From an uncultured Eubacteriales bacterium (GTDB taxonomy: Bacteria > Bacillota > Clostridia > Oscillospirales > Oscillospiraceae): DNA of 21,513 nt. This document shows positions 15,025 through 21,513 of this stretch, piece after piece; the first letter of the stretch is position 1, and each line of letters starts with the position of its first letter. Location of the stretch: contig URPU01000036.1 of assembly GCA_900549865.1 (NCBI GenBank), forward strand, positions 1 through 21,513, given 5' to 3'. A model generated the notes under the pieces. It saw only the letters and a program-made list of their open reading frames with translations. It was not told the origin of the DNA and ran no database searches. Position numbers and translations under genes: made by a program.

Positions 15025-15050
15025 TGTCAAAATATTATTAATATTTGACA
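15025..15050 (+). promoter_or_regulatory. Imperfect palindrome overlapping the nfnA -35 box (candidate operator)
   Basis: The arms TGTCAAAATATT and AATATTTGACA mirror each other apart from one extra A in the left arm, with a 3-base centre. The right end is the TTGACA -35 box itself, so a protein bound here would block transcription. A redox repressor such as Rex would suit the genes, but the spacing does not clearly match the usual Rex site. Confidence 0.55.
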
Positions 15051-15073
15051 TGTACAGGGCTATGCTGTACAAT
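15045..15073 (+). promoter_or_regulatory. Near-consensus SigA promoter of nfnAB
   Basis: TTGACA (15045-15050), a 17-base spacer and TACAAT (15068-15073). The hexamer TGTACA occurs twice, at 15051-15056 and 15066-15071, the second overlapping the -10 box. The transcript should start near 15080. Confidence 0.88.
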
Positions 15074-15116
15074 ACTACGGGAAAAAGCATTTAATTAAAT
15101 AAATAGAGGTGTGCAG

Positions 15117-15983
15117 ATGTACAAAGTAGTAACCAAGCGTTTTCTCAACGACGCAAAGACGATTTGCCTGTTTGAGATCGAAGCGCCCCTGATCGCAAAG
15201 CATGCGCAGGCGGGTCAGTTCGTGATTTTCCGCCTTGATGAGCAGGGTGAGCGCGTTCCCGTCTCCGTCGCGGGCTGGGATCGTGAAAAGGGCACCGTCA
15301 CCGTCATGGTGCAGGCTGCCGGCCGCACCACGCGTATGCTCCACACGGTCGAGCAGGGCGACGTTATCACGGATATTGTCGGCCCCCTTGGCAAGGCCAC
15401 GGAGATGGAGGGACTGAAAAAGGTCTGCGTCGTCGGCGGCGGCGTCGGCTGTGCCATCGCTTACCCCATCGCAAAAGAAATGCATAAGCTCGGCATCGAC
15501 GTCACGTTCATCGGCGGCTTCCGCTCTGCGGACATCGTCATTCTGAAGGACGAGCTGAAGGAAGCTTCCGACAAGCTCATCATCTGCACGGACGACGGCT
15601 CCTACGGCGAGCGTGGCTTCACCACCAAGTTCCTCAAGGATGAGATCGACGCCAATATCGCCGAAGGCAAGCCCCAGTTTGACCGCGTTATCGCCATCGG
15701 CCCGGACATCATGATGAAGTTCCTTGCCGACGTTACGCGCCCCTACGGTATAAAGACCATTATTTCTCTTGACCCCATCATGGTTGACGGCACCGGCATG
15801 TGCGGCGGCTGCCGCGTCATTGTCGGCGGCGAGACGAAGTTCGCCTGCGTTGACGGGCCTGACTTCGACGCGCACGAGGTCGATTTTGATTCTCTGCTCA
15901 AGCGCGCCGCCTTCTATAAGGAAGAGCAGGACGAGGCCGCAAAGCATATCTGCAACATGACAGGAGGAAAGAGAAGTGTCTGA
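15117..15983 (+). CDS. nfnA: NADH-dependent ferredoxin:NADP+ oxidoreductase, small subunit (NfnA)
   Basis: A 288-residue flavoprotein of the ferredoxin-NADP reductase fold, also annotated as sulfide dehydrogenase or dihydroorotate dehydrogenase electron-transfer subunit. With NfnB it bifurcates electrons between NADPH, NAD and ferredoxin in the cytoplasm of anaerobes. The FAD-binding motif is RVPVSVAGW; the nucleotide loop is VVGGGVGCAIAYPIAK. The [2Fe-2S] site near the C-terminus shows Asp224, Cys229, Cys232 and Cys244, the one-Asp, three-Cys set known from NfnA; classical PyrK-type proteins use four Cys. Start: ATG 15117 has AGAGG seven bases upstream, while the in-frame GTG at 15111 is too close to it. 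It overlaps nfnB by eight bases. The immediate NfnB neighbour makes Nfn the best reading. Confidence 0.9.
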   Translation: MYKVVTKRFLNDAKTICLFEIEAPLIAKHAQAGQFVIFRLDEQGERVPVSVAGWDREKGTVTVMVQAAGRTTRMLHTVEQGDVITDIVGPLGKATEMEGLKKVCVVGGGVGCAIAYPIAKEMHKLGIDVTFIGGFRSADIVILKDELKEASDKLIICTDDGSYGERGFTTKFLKDEIDANIAEGKPQFDRVIAIGPDIMMKFLADVTRPYGIKTIISLDPIMVDGTGMCGGCRVIVGGETKFACVDGPDFDAHEVDFDSLLKRAAFYKEEQDEAAKHICNMTGGKRSV

Positions 15984-17574
15984 TAATATCGTCAAACATG
16001 TCGAGTACGATGAAAACGGCAAAGAGTACGTCGATATTTGGAAAATAGAGACCAGAGACGAGTGCATCGAGAGAGTTCAGAAGGACTGCGAAAAGCTGCT
16101 CTCCGGCGACGCCGGTGACGCGCCCGTCGCGCATATAAAGAATCTCTCGAAGATCCTTGCGACCGACATATATGACAAGCGCCTGCTCAAGCACCCCATG
16201 CCCGAGCAGGATCCCGTTGTCCGCGCCGGCAACTTTGACGAGGTCGCGCTGGGCTATACCCCCGAGACGGCCATCGCCGAGGCGCGCCGCTGCCTCAACT
16301 GCAAGAAGCCCGCGTGCCGCACCGGCTGCCCCGTCTCCGTGCGCATTCCGGAGTTCATCGCCAAGGTCGCCGAGGGCGATTTTGACGCGGCGTATGATAT
16401 CATCACCTCCACCAACTCACTTCCCGCCGTTTCCGGCCGTGTCTGCCCGCAGGAGAAGCAGTGCGAATCCAAGTGCGTGCGCGGCATCAAGGGCGAGAGT
16501 GTGGCCATCGGCCGTCTGGAGCGTTTTGTTGCAGACTACCATATGAACAAGCGCGTCAAGGCCGCCGTGAAGGCGCCCGCCTCCAACGGGCACCGCGTCG
16601 CGGTCGTCGGCTCCGGCCCTGCGGGCCTGAGCTGTGCGGGCGACCTCAGAAGAATGGGCTATGACGTCACGGTGTACGAGGCGTTCCACAAGTCCGGCGG
16701 CGTTCTGGTCTACGGTATCCCGCAGTTCCGTCTGCCGAAGGAGATAGTCGCGGCCGAGATAGACAACCTCAAGGCCATGGGCGTTAAGATCATCAACAAC
16801 GCCATCGTCGGCAAGTCCGAGACCGTGGATGAGCTTTTCGCCGACGGGTACGAGGCTGTGTTCATCGGCTCCGGCGCTGGTCTGCCGCAGTTCCTGCACA
16901 TCCCCGGCGAGAACCTGCTGGGCGTGTATTCCGCCAATGAGCTTCTCACCCGCGTCAACCTCATGAAGGCCTACCGCGACGATTACGACACCCCCATCAA
17001 GCACTTCCACAACGTCTGCGTCGTCGGCGCGGGCAACGTGGCGATGGACGCCGCGCGCGTGGCGAAGCGCCTGGGCGCAGAGCATGTTTACATCGCCTAC
17101 CGCCGCGGCAAGGACGAGCTTCCCGCCCGTAAGGAAGAGGTCGAGCATGCCGAGGCCGAGGGCATCGAGTTCCGCCTCCTCAATAACCCCGTGGAGATCC
17201 ACGCGGGCGAGGACGGCCATGTCACCGGTATAGAGCTCCAGAAGCAGCAGCTTGGCGAGCCGGATGAAAAGGGCCGCCGCAAGCCCGTTCCCGTGCCGGA
17301 CAGCAACTGGATCCTCGACGTTGACGCCGTTATCATTGCCATCGGCACCAGCCCGAACCCCCTCATCCGCAACACGACCGAGGGCCTGACCTTCACCCGC
17401 AAGGGCGGCATCGAGGCCGACGAGGGCGGCGTGACCGCGCGCGAGGGCGTGTTCGCCGGCGGCGACGCTGTCACCGGCGCTGCCACCGTTATCCTCGCCA
17501 TGGGCGCGGGCAAGGCCGGCGCGAAGAGCATCGACGAGTACATCAAGCGCAAGGAACAGCCCGCAGAGGCATAA
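15976..17574 (+). CDS. nfnB: NADH-dependent ferredoxin:NADP+ oxidoreductase, large subunit (NfnB), GltD-like
   Basis: A 532-residue partner of NfnA that carries the bifurcating FAD, the NADPH site and two [4Fe-4S] clusters. Cysteine sets are CLNC-KKPA-CRTGC (Cys106, 109, 114, 118) and C-PQEKQ-CESKC (Cys157, 163, 167). The FAD loop is GSGPAGLSCAG from about residue 212, and the NADPH loop GAGNVAMDAAR from about 351. The N-terminal extension (about 1-75), with QDPVVRAGNFDEVALGYT, is typical of Nfn/GltD-like proteins. The start is GTG 15976, eight bases after AGGAGG (15962-15967) and eight bases inside nfnA. It ends 19 bases before a perfect terminator. A GltD glutamate-synthase role is less likely because no gltB large subunit is adjacent. 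Confidence 0.92.
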   Translation: MSDNIVKHVEYDENGKEYVDIWKIETRDECIERVQKDCEKLLSGDAGDAPVAHIKNLSKILATDIYDKRLLKHPMPEQDPVVRAGNFDEVALGYTPETAIAEARRCLNCKKPACRTGCPVSVRIPEFIAKVAEGDFDAAYDIITSTNSLPAVSGRVCPQEKQCESKCVRGIKGESVAIGRLERFVADYHMNKRVKAAVKAPASNGHRVAVVGSGPAGLSCAGDLRRMGYDVTVYEAFHKSGGVLVYGIPQFRLPKEIVAAEIDNLKAMGVKIINNAIVGKSETVDELFADGYEAVFIGSGAGLPQFLHIPGENLLGVYSANELLTRVNLMKAYRDDYDTPIKHFHNVCVVGAGNVAMDAARVAKRLGAEHVYIAYRRGKDELPARKEEVEHAEAEGIEFRLLNNPVEIHAGEDGHVTGIELQKQQLGEPDEKGRRKPVPVPDSNWILDVDAVIIAIGTSPNPLIRNTTEGLTFTRKGGIEADEGGVTAREGVFAGGDAVTGAATVILAMGAGKAGAKSIDEYIKRKEQPAEA

Positions 17575-17593
17575 CAACATAAGCGTAATATAA

Positions 17594-17623
17594 AAAAGAG
17601 GAATGCAGCCGCATTCCTCTTTT
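17594..17623 (+). terminator. Strong terminator after nfnAB, possibly bidirectional
   Basis: Perfect 13-bp stem: AAAAGAGGAATGC (17594-17606), loop AGCC, GCATTCCTCTTTT (17611-17623). The A and T tails are symmetrical, so it could also stop transcripts coming from the convergent minus-strand gene. Confidence 0.88.
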
Positions 17624-17644
17624 AGCTTGTTGCAATGACTATAA

Positions 17645-17674
17645 ACGGAGGCGGGAAGAATATCCCGTCTCCGT
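17645..17674 (-). terminator. Probable terminator of the HerA-like gene
   Basis: A 12-bp stem (ACGGAG-G-CGGGA with TCCCG-T-CTCCGT, one G-T pair) with a 6-base loop. Read on the minus strand it is followed by TTAT and lies about 27 bases past the gene's stop. Confidence 0.6.
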
Positions 17675-17700
17675 CTGCGTAGCTTCTTATATCGCGTTCT

Positions 17701-19395
17701 TTACTTCTTCGTGCCGAACAGCCCGCGGATTATGGCGTTCGAGCCGGAGCGCGCCACGGAGCTCAGTGCGTTCTTCGCCGCCTGACCCGCAATGGCCTTT
17801 GCGCTCTTCTGCCTGCCGCCGAGCACGGAATTGACAAGGTTGGTGCTCAGCGATGCGGCGACGGAGGACGCCGCGTTCGTGACGGCGCGCTGCGCCACCT
17901 TCTTCTTTGCCGCGGCCTCCTTTTCGGCGGCCTTCTGCGCTGCGGCCTCTTCCTTAAGGCGCTGTTTCTCCGCGGCCGCCTCTTCCTTGAGACGCAGCTT
18001 CTCTGCGGCGGCGGCTTCCTTCTGCCGCTGCTTTTCCGCCGCGGCTTCTTCCTTCTGGCGCTGCTTTTCGGCAGCCGCGGCCTCGGCCTCCTCCGCGCGC
18101 TTGCGCTCAAGCTCCTCGTTTGCCGCAGTGATTATCTCATATGCCGACTCGCGGTCGATGCTCTCGCGGTACTTCAGGTCGAACTCGTCCGCCGCAACGG
18201 CGTTTGCGACGGCGTTGGCCTCCGCCGGGCCCATAAGGCTCTGCGGAGGGAGTATCTTCGCGCGCTCCACCACCGTGGGGATGCCGTCCTCGTCAAGGAA
18301 GCTCACAAGCGCCTCGCCCACGCCAAGCTCCATCAGCGCGGTCTCGGTGTCGAAATCCTTGTTCTCGCGGAAGGCGTTTGCCGCGGCGCGCACGGCCTTC
18401 TGCTCCGCCGGGGTGTAGGCGCGCAGCGCGTGCTGCACGCGGTTTGAAAGCTGGGCCAGCACGTCGTTGGGAATGTCGGAGGGGCTCTGGCTGATGAAAT
18501 AGACGCCCACGCCCTTTGAGCGTATCAGCTTCACGACCTGCACTATCTTCTGCACAAGTGCCTTCGGGCAGTCGGAGAACAGCAGGTGCGCCTCGTCGAA
18601 GAAGAATATCATGCGCGGCTTGTCCAGATCGCCGACCTCCGGCAGCTTCTCGAACAGCTCCGTCAGCATCCACAGCAGGAAGGTGCCGTACACCGTCGGA
18701 CTCTGTATGAGCTTCTGCGAGGAGAGAATGTTGATGTAACCGCGCCCGTCCATATCGGTGCGCATCCAGTCCTTTATGTTCAGGGAAGGCTCGCCGAAGA
18801 ACAGCGCGCCGCCTTCATCCTCAAAGGCGAGCAGCGCGCGCTGTATCGCGCCGATGCTGGCCGTGGACACGTTGCCGTACATCGTGGTGAATTCGGCGCG
18901 GTTGTCGCCGACGAACTGCACCATCGCGCGCAGGTCCTTCAGGTCGATGAGCAGCAGGTCGTTGTCGTCCGCCGCGCGGAACACGATGTTCAGCACGCCC
19001 TGCTGCACCTCCGTCAGGCCGAGCAGGCGCGACAGCAGCACCGGCCCCATCTCGGACACGGACACGCGCACGGGAATGCCGTTCTCCCCAAAGATATCCC
19101 AGAAGCGCGTGGGATACGCGCGGTATTCAAAGCCCTCGATGCCGAAGCGCTCTATGCGCGCGCGCATATCGTCGCTGTCCTTGCCGCGGCGGCACATGCC
19201 GGAAAGGTCGCCCTTGACGTCGGCCATGAACACGGGCACGCCCATGTCGGAGAACGACTCCGCCATGACCTTCATCGTGATGGTCTTGCCTGTGCCGGTC
19301 GCGCCGGCGATTAGGCCGTGCCTGTTCGCCATCTGCGGCAGCAGGTAAAGCTCCTTGTCCGACTTGGCCAGCCATATCTTTTTGCCTTTGTACAT
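17701..19395 (-). CDS. HerA/FtsK-like ATPase of the DUF853 (YjgR) family with an 11-residue repeat tail
   Basis: A 564-residue P-loop ATPase related to HerA bipolar DNA translocases and assigned to DUF853 (YjgR of Escherichia coli); its cellular role is not established. Walker A is GATGTGKT at 31-38 and Walker B is MIFFFDEAHLL, with Asp267 and Glu268. VYFISQSPSDIPNDVLAQL and NRVQHALRAYTPAEQKAV are conserved in the family. After about residue 439 the protein leaves the fold for Ala/Glu/Lys-rich repeats of 11 residues, such as AAAEKQRQKEE. A small Ala/Ser/Gly-rich C-terminal region follows. Start: CAT at 19393-19395 (MYKGKKIWLAK) has AGGGGG about 9 bases upstream; longer in-frame starts lack one. 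It faces nfnAB and is divergent from cdsA, so it is probably transcribed alone. Confidence 0.85.
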   Translation of the reverse strand: MYKGKKIWLAKSDKELYLLPQMANRHGLIAGATGTGKTITMKVMAESFSDMGVPVFMADVKGDLSGMCRRGKDSDDMRARIERFGIEGFEYRAYPTRFWDIFGENGIPVRVSVSEMGPVLLSRLLGLTEVQQGVLNIVFRAADDNDLLLIDLKDLRAMVQFVGDNRAEFTTMYGNVSTASIGAIQRALLAFEDEGGALFFGEPSLNIKDWMRTDMDGRGYINILSSQKLIQSPTVYGTFLLWMLTELFEKLPEVGDLDKPRMIFFFDEAHLLFSDCPKALVQKIVQVVKLIRSKGVGVYFISQSPSDIPNDVLAQLSNRVQHALRAYTPAEQKAVRAAANAFRENKDFDTETALMELGVGEALVSFLDEDGIPTVVERAKILPPQSLMGPAEANAVANAVAADEFDLKYRESIDRESAYEIITAANEELERKRAEEAEAAAAEKQRQKEEAAAEKQRQKEAAAAEKLRLKEEAAAEKQRLKEEAAAQKAAEKEAAAKKKVAQRAVTNAASSVAASLSTNLVNSVLGGRQKSAKAIAGQAAKNALSSVARSGSNAIIRGLFGTKK

Positions 19396-19441
19396 TGCAG
19401 CATCCCCCTGATAATTCATTAAATAGATACATACTATATCA

Positions 19442-19470
19442 ATAATATCACATATCGCGCCTGTGCACAA
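19442..19470 (-). promoter_or_regulatory. Possible promoter of the HerA-like gene
   Basis: On the minus strand TTGTGC (19470-19465) and TATTAT (19447-19442) have a 17-base spacer. The start would be near 19435, about 40 bases before the ATG. Confidence 0.5.
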
Positions 19471-19578
19471 TACAAAAGCGCAATATTTACGCCCGCCGGA
19501 GAAGTCAGGCCGCCGGTTAACAAACTGTAAAATTTGCTTTCCGCGCGCCGCTTTGTGGCAATTAGGTGAAGCTGTGTA

Positions 19579-19607
19579 TTGAGCAAATCTGCCGGATGTG
19601 GTAATAT
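19579..19607 (+). promoter_or_regulatory. Possible promoter of the cdsA operon
   Basis: TTGAGC (19579-19584), a 17-base spacer and TAATAT (19602-19607). The start would be near 19614, about 54 bases before the GTG. The rest of the 272-base gap between 19396 and 19667 shows no gene. Confidence 0.55.
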
Positions 19608-19667
19608 AAGCTTACTGAACTTAAGAAAATCTTAATGGCTTTCATGAGATGAAGAAAGAGGGATAAT

Positions 19668-20468
19668 GTGAAAAAAAGAGTGATTTCCGCGGTGGTGCTT
19701 CTGGCTATATCGCTGACGTGTGTGTTTCTTTCACCCATCACCAGAGTGCTTTTCTTTGCCGCGGCCGGTATTCTCTGCGCGTATGAGCTCAGCCGCAATT
19801 ACGAAAAGCTGGACGTCTACTGCGGCGCGTGGGTGATGTACACCTATGTCGGCGCGCAGGCGCTGCTGGCGATATTCCACGCCGGGGCCATTGCGTATAT
19901 CGCGTGCATGGCCGGCGGAATATACCTTGCGCTGCTTGACGGGATAATCCGCCATAAGGTCTCCGGCGACGGCTCGGTGTATACCATAATGGGTCTTGCC
20001 TATCCCAGCTTCCTCTTCGGCCTGCTCATGATGATAAGCGTCAGCCCGAGCTGGCTGGAGGTGCTCGTGCTGGCCTGCCTCTCCACGTGGGTGTGCGACA
20101 GCTTCGCCCTCTTCGGCGGCAAGCGCTTTGGCAAGCACCACGTTGCGCCCGACGTCAGCCCGAACAAAACGGTCGAGGGCTGCGTCTGCGGCTTCATTTC
20201 CGCGCTTGTGACGGGCGTGATAATATACCTCATCCCCGGCCTGTGCGAGGGGATACCTCTCTGGCTGTGCGTGCTGACCTGCGCCGTGGCCTCCACCATG
20301 GGGCAGATAGGGGATCTGGCCGAGTCGCTTATAAAGCGCATGATCGGCGTGAAGGACTTTTCCAACCTCATCCCCGGCCACGGCGGCATGTTCGACCGGG
20401 CCGACAGTCTGCTGTTTTCGATACCGACGGCATATATATGCCTTTTTGTGTTCGGTTACACGCTTTGA
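19668..20468 (+). CDS. cdsA: Phosphatidate cytidylyltransferase (CDP-diglyceride synthase)
   Basis: A 266-residue integral membrane enzyme that makes CDP-diacylglycerol from CTP and phosphatidate, the branch point of phospholipid synthesis. Many hydrophobic helices run through it. Signatures: WVCDSFALFGGKRFGKH with SPNKTVEG at 164-171, GQIGDLAESLIKR at 212-224, and the C-terminal PGHGGMFDRADS at 236-247 with Asp243 and Asp246, which matches the CDS family signature. The start is GTG 19668, with AGAGGG (19657-19662) 5 bases upstream. The lipid kinase gene follows after 36 bases with no terminator between. Such a kinase makes phosphatidate, the CdsA substrate, so the pair makes metabolic sense. 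The uppS and dxr genes that often adjoin cdsA in Bacillota are not here. Confidence 0.93.
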   Translation: MKKRVISAVVLLAISLTCVFLSPITRVLFFAAAGILCAYELSRNYEKLDVYCGAWVMYTYVGAQALLAIFHAGAIAYIACMAGGIYLALLDGIIRHKVSGDGSVYTIMGLAYPSFLFGLLMMISVSPSWLEVLVLACLSTWVCDSFALFGGKRFGKHHVAPDVSPNKTVEGCVCGFISALVTGVIIYLIPGLCEGIPLWLCVLTCAVASTMGQIGDLAESLIKRMIGVKDFSNLIPGHGGMFDRADSLLFSIPTAYICLFVFGYTL

Positions 20469-20504
20469 GATTCTTGACCCTGAGAGGAGTGGCAAATACT
20501 TAAA

Positions 20505-21413
20505 ATGGACACGGCATCTGTGGAACTGACAAAAAAAGCGATGTTGATAATCAATCCTGTGTCGGGGAAGAAGCTTGTGCTCAAATACATCCCCAGCATC
20601 GTGCGCACGTTTATGGACGCGGGATACATGGTCACCACATTTTTCACCTCCCGCCGCAGCGAGGCGACCGAGTTTGTGCAGCGCTACGGCCGCGGCTTCG
20701 ACCTCGTGTGCTGCACCGGGGGCGACGGCACGCTGAATGAGGTGCTCACCGGGCTTGCCAGAGAGCAGATCGACGTTCCCCTCGGCTACATCCCCTGCGG
20801 CAGCACGAACGACTTTGCAAGCTCGCATCAGCTTTCCGTGGATATCCCCACCGCCGCGGCAAGGATAGCCGACGGGCGCAGCACGCGGTATGATATCGGC
20901 CGCTTCGGTGATCATTTCTTTTCATATGTCGCGGCGTTCGGCGCGTTCTCGTGGCTTTCGTACACCACGGATCAGCGCATGAAAAACGCCCTCGGCCACA
21001 CGGCGTATATCCTCGACGCGATCAAGGACATGTATAAGATCAAGCCGGAGCATGTCAAGGTCACGGCGGACGGCACGACCTATGAGGACGACTATATATT
21101 CGGCGCGGTCTGCAACTCCACGTCCATTGCCGGCACTATAGAGTTGCCCTCCGGCGTTGTCGATACGGCGGACGGCATATTTGAGATCCTCCTTGTGAAA
21201 ATGCCGAATACGATACTTGAACTGAACTCGATAATCACAAGCATTCTCACTCAGGATTATTCAAATCCCTTCATCACCTTTGCCCAGGCGAAGAGTATAG
21301 ACATCGTCAATTCGCCCGGCCTTCTCTGGGCGCTGGACGGCGAGTGCTCCGGCGGGTATGACACCATCCATATCGAGCCTATGCCCCGCTTCCTCAACCT
21401 GCAGGGGAGATAA
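20505..21413 (+). CDS. Lipid kinase of the DagK/YegS family (probable diacylglycerol kinase)
   Basis: A 302-residue soluble or membrane-associated kinase that phosphorylates diacylglycerol or a related lipid with ATP, giving phosphatidate. The catalytic-domain motifs are LIINPVSGKK near the N-terminus, TGGDGTLNEVLTGL with GGDGT at 72-76, and IPCGSTNDFA at 96-105. The C-terminal half is the beta-rich domain of the family. The start is not ideal: AGGAG (20485-20489) is 15 bases from ATG 20505, while the later in-frame ATG at 20541 begins MLIINPVSGK, which also looks like a family start but lacks a close Shine-Dalgarno site. The kinase return of diacylglycerol to phosphatidate would feed CdsA next door. 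DagK is more likely than a sphingoid or undecaprenol kinase, but substrate is not proven. Confidence 0.88.
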   Translation: MDTASVELTKKAMLIINPVSGKKLVLKYIPSIVRTFMDAGYMVTTFFTSRRSEATEFVQRYGRGFDLVCCTGGDGTLNEVLTGLAREQIDVPLGYIPCGSTNDFASSHQLSVDIPTAAARIADGRSTRYDIGRFGDHFFSYVAAFGAFSWLSYTTDQRMKNALGHTAYILDAIKDMYKIKPEHVKVTADGTTYEDDYIFGAVCNSTSIAGTIELPSGVVDTADGIFEILLVKMPNTILELNSIITSILTQDYSNPFITFAQAKSIDIVNSPGLLWALDGECSGGYDTIHIEPMPRFLNLQGR

Positions 21414-21431
21414 ACAGAATAACAATATAAG

Positions 21432-21460
21432 AAATGCCACCCGCTTGCGGGTGGCATTTT
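21432..21460 (+). terminator. Strong terminator after the cdsA-kinase operon
   Basis: A perfect 12-bp stem (AAATGCCACCCG at 21432-21443 with CGGGTGGCATTT at 21448-21459), loop CTTG, ending in four T. It lies 18 bases past the kinase stop. Confidence 0.9.
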
Positions 21461-21487
21461 ACAGTATGTCAAAAAAGCCTCGCAGAG

Positions 21488-21509
21488 TTTCGCGTCCGCA
21501 GACGCGAAA
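21488..21509. other. Hairpin at the window edge
   Basis: TTTCGCGTC (21488-21496), loop CGCA, GACGCGAAA (21501-21509): a perfect 9-bp inverted repeat. Read on the minus strand it is followed by CTCTGCGAGGC and six T (21469-21474), so it may be part of a terminator for a minus-strand gene beyond the window, or the edge of another repeat. Confidence 0.5.
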
Positions 21510-21513
21510 GCAG

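Noticed and set aside
15025..15050. Assigning the palindrome to Rex
   Set aside because: The arms contain TGTCAAA/TTTGACA, not the usual TTGT..ACAA half-sites at standard spacing, so the regulator is left unnamed.
16417..17580. Minus-strand open frame of about 387 codons opposite nfnB
   Set aside because: nfnB is unmistakable from its cysteine and nucleotide-binding motifs; the antisense frame is compositional.
20474..20502. Promoter before the lipid kinase gene
   Set aside because: TTGACC has a 17-base spacer, but the downstream hexamer TACTTA is a poor -10 box; readthrough from cdsA is simpler.

Overview
The window reads as a chromosomal segment from a GC-rich anaerobic Bacillota, most likely class Clostridia and possibly Oscillospirales. 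This rests on gene content and style only: strong Shine-Dalgarno sites, SigA-type promoters with 17-bp spacers, many four-base ATGA gene overlaps, ClpC, an NfnAB pair (a mark of fermentative anaerobes), ATPase-less sugar ABC loci and a gut-Clostridia-type DUF559 endonuclease. No species can be named from the sequence alone. No rRNA, tRNA, CRISPR array or classical transposase was found.

Layout. Bases 1-2979 hold a tightly packed operon: the 3' part of clpC, a macrodomain hydrolase and a rhomboid protease, closed by a good terminator. Bases 3000-4922 hold a DUF523 (TudS-like) protein overlapping a secreted NlpC/P60 cell-wall peptidase. Bases 4915-9631 hold a promoter, a long leader with a 10-bp triple repeat, a very large lipoprotein with a propeller-like N-terminal half and a sugar-binding C-terminal half, and two sugar-type ABC permeases. 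The permeases have their own promoter, and their leader starts with two 36-bp hairpin repeats. Bases 9657-13857 hold an HlyD/MacA-type adaptor and a stand-alone MacB-like extracellular core protein. Between them lie a roughly 740-bp repeat block (two nearly identical 238-bp, hairpin-packed copies) and a DUF559 endonuclease gene. No ABC ATPase is present for either the importer or the adaptor/core pair.

Bases 13899-17623 hold a GtrB-like membrane glycosyltransferase and the nfnAB operon, each with a near-consensus promoter; the nfn promoter carries a palindrome over its -35 box. A minus-strand HerA/DUF853-type ATPase with an 11-residue-repeat tail follows. From 19579 comes a divergent phospholipid operon, cdsA plus a DagK/YegS-type lipid kinase, closed by a strong terminator.

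The most unusual part is 11574-12691: hairpin-rich repeats next to a small PD-(D/E)XK endonuclease, set between two genes that look like partners, with the endonuclease stop overlapping the start of the downstream gene. I read it as a candidate repeat-plus-endonuclease mobile module. That is inference from one locus, and genome-wide repeat counts would decide it.
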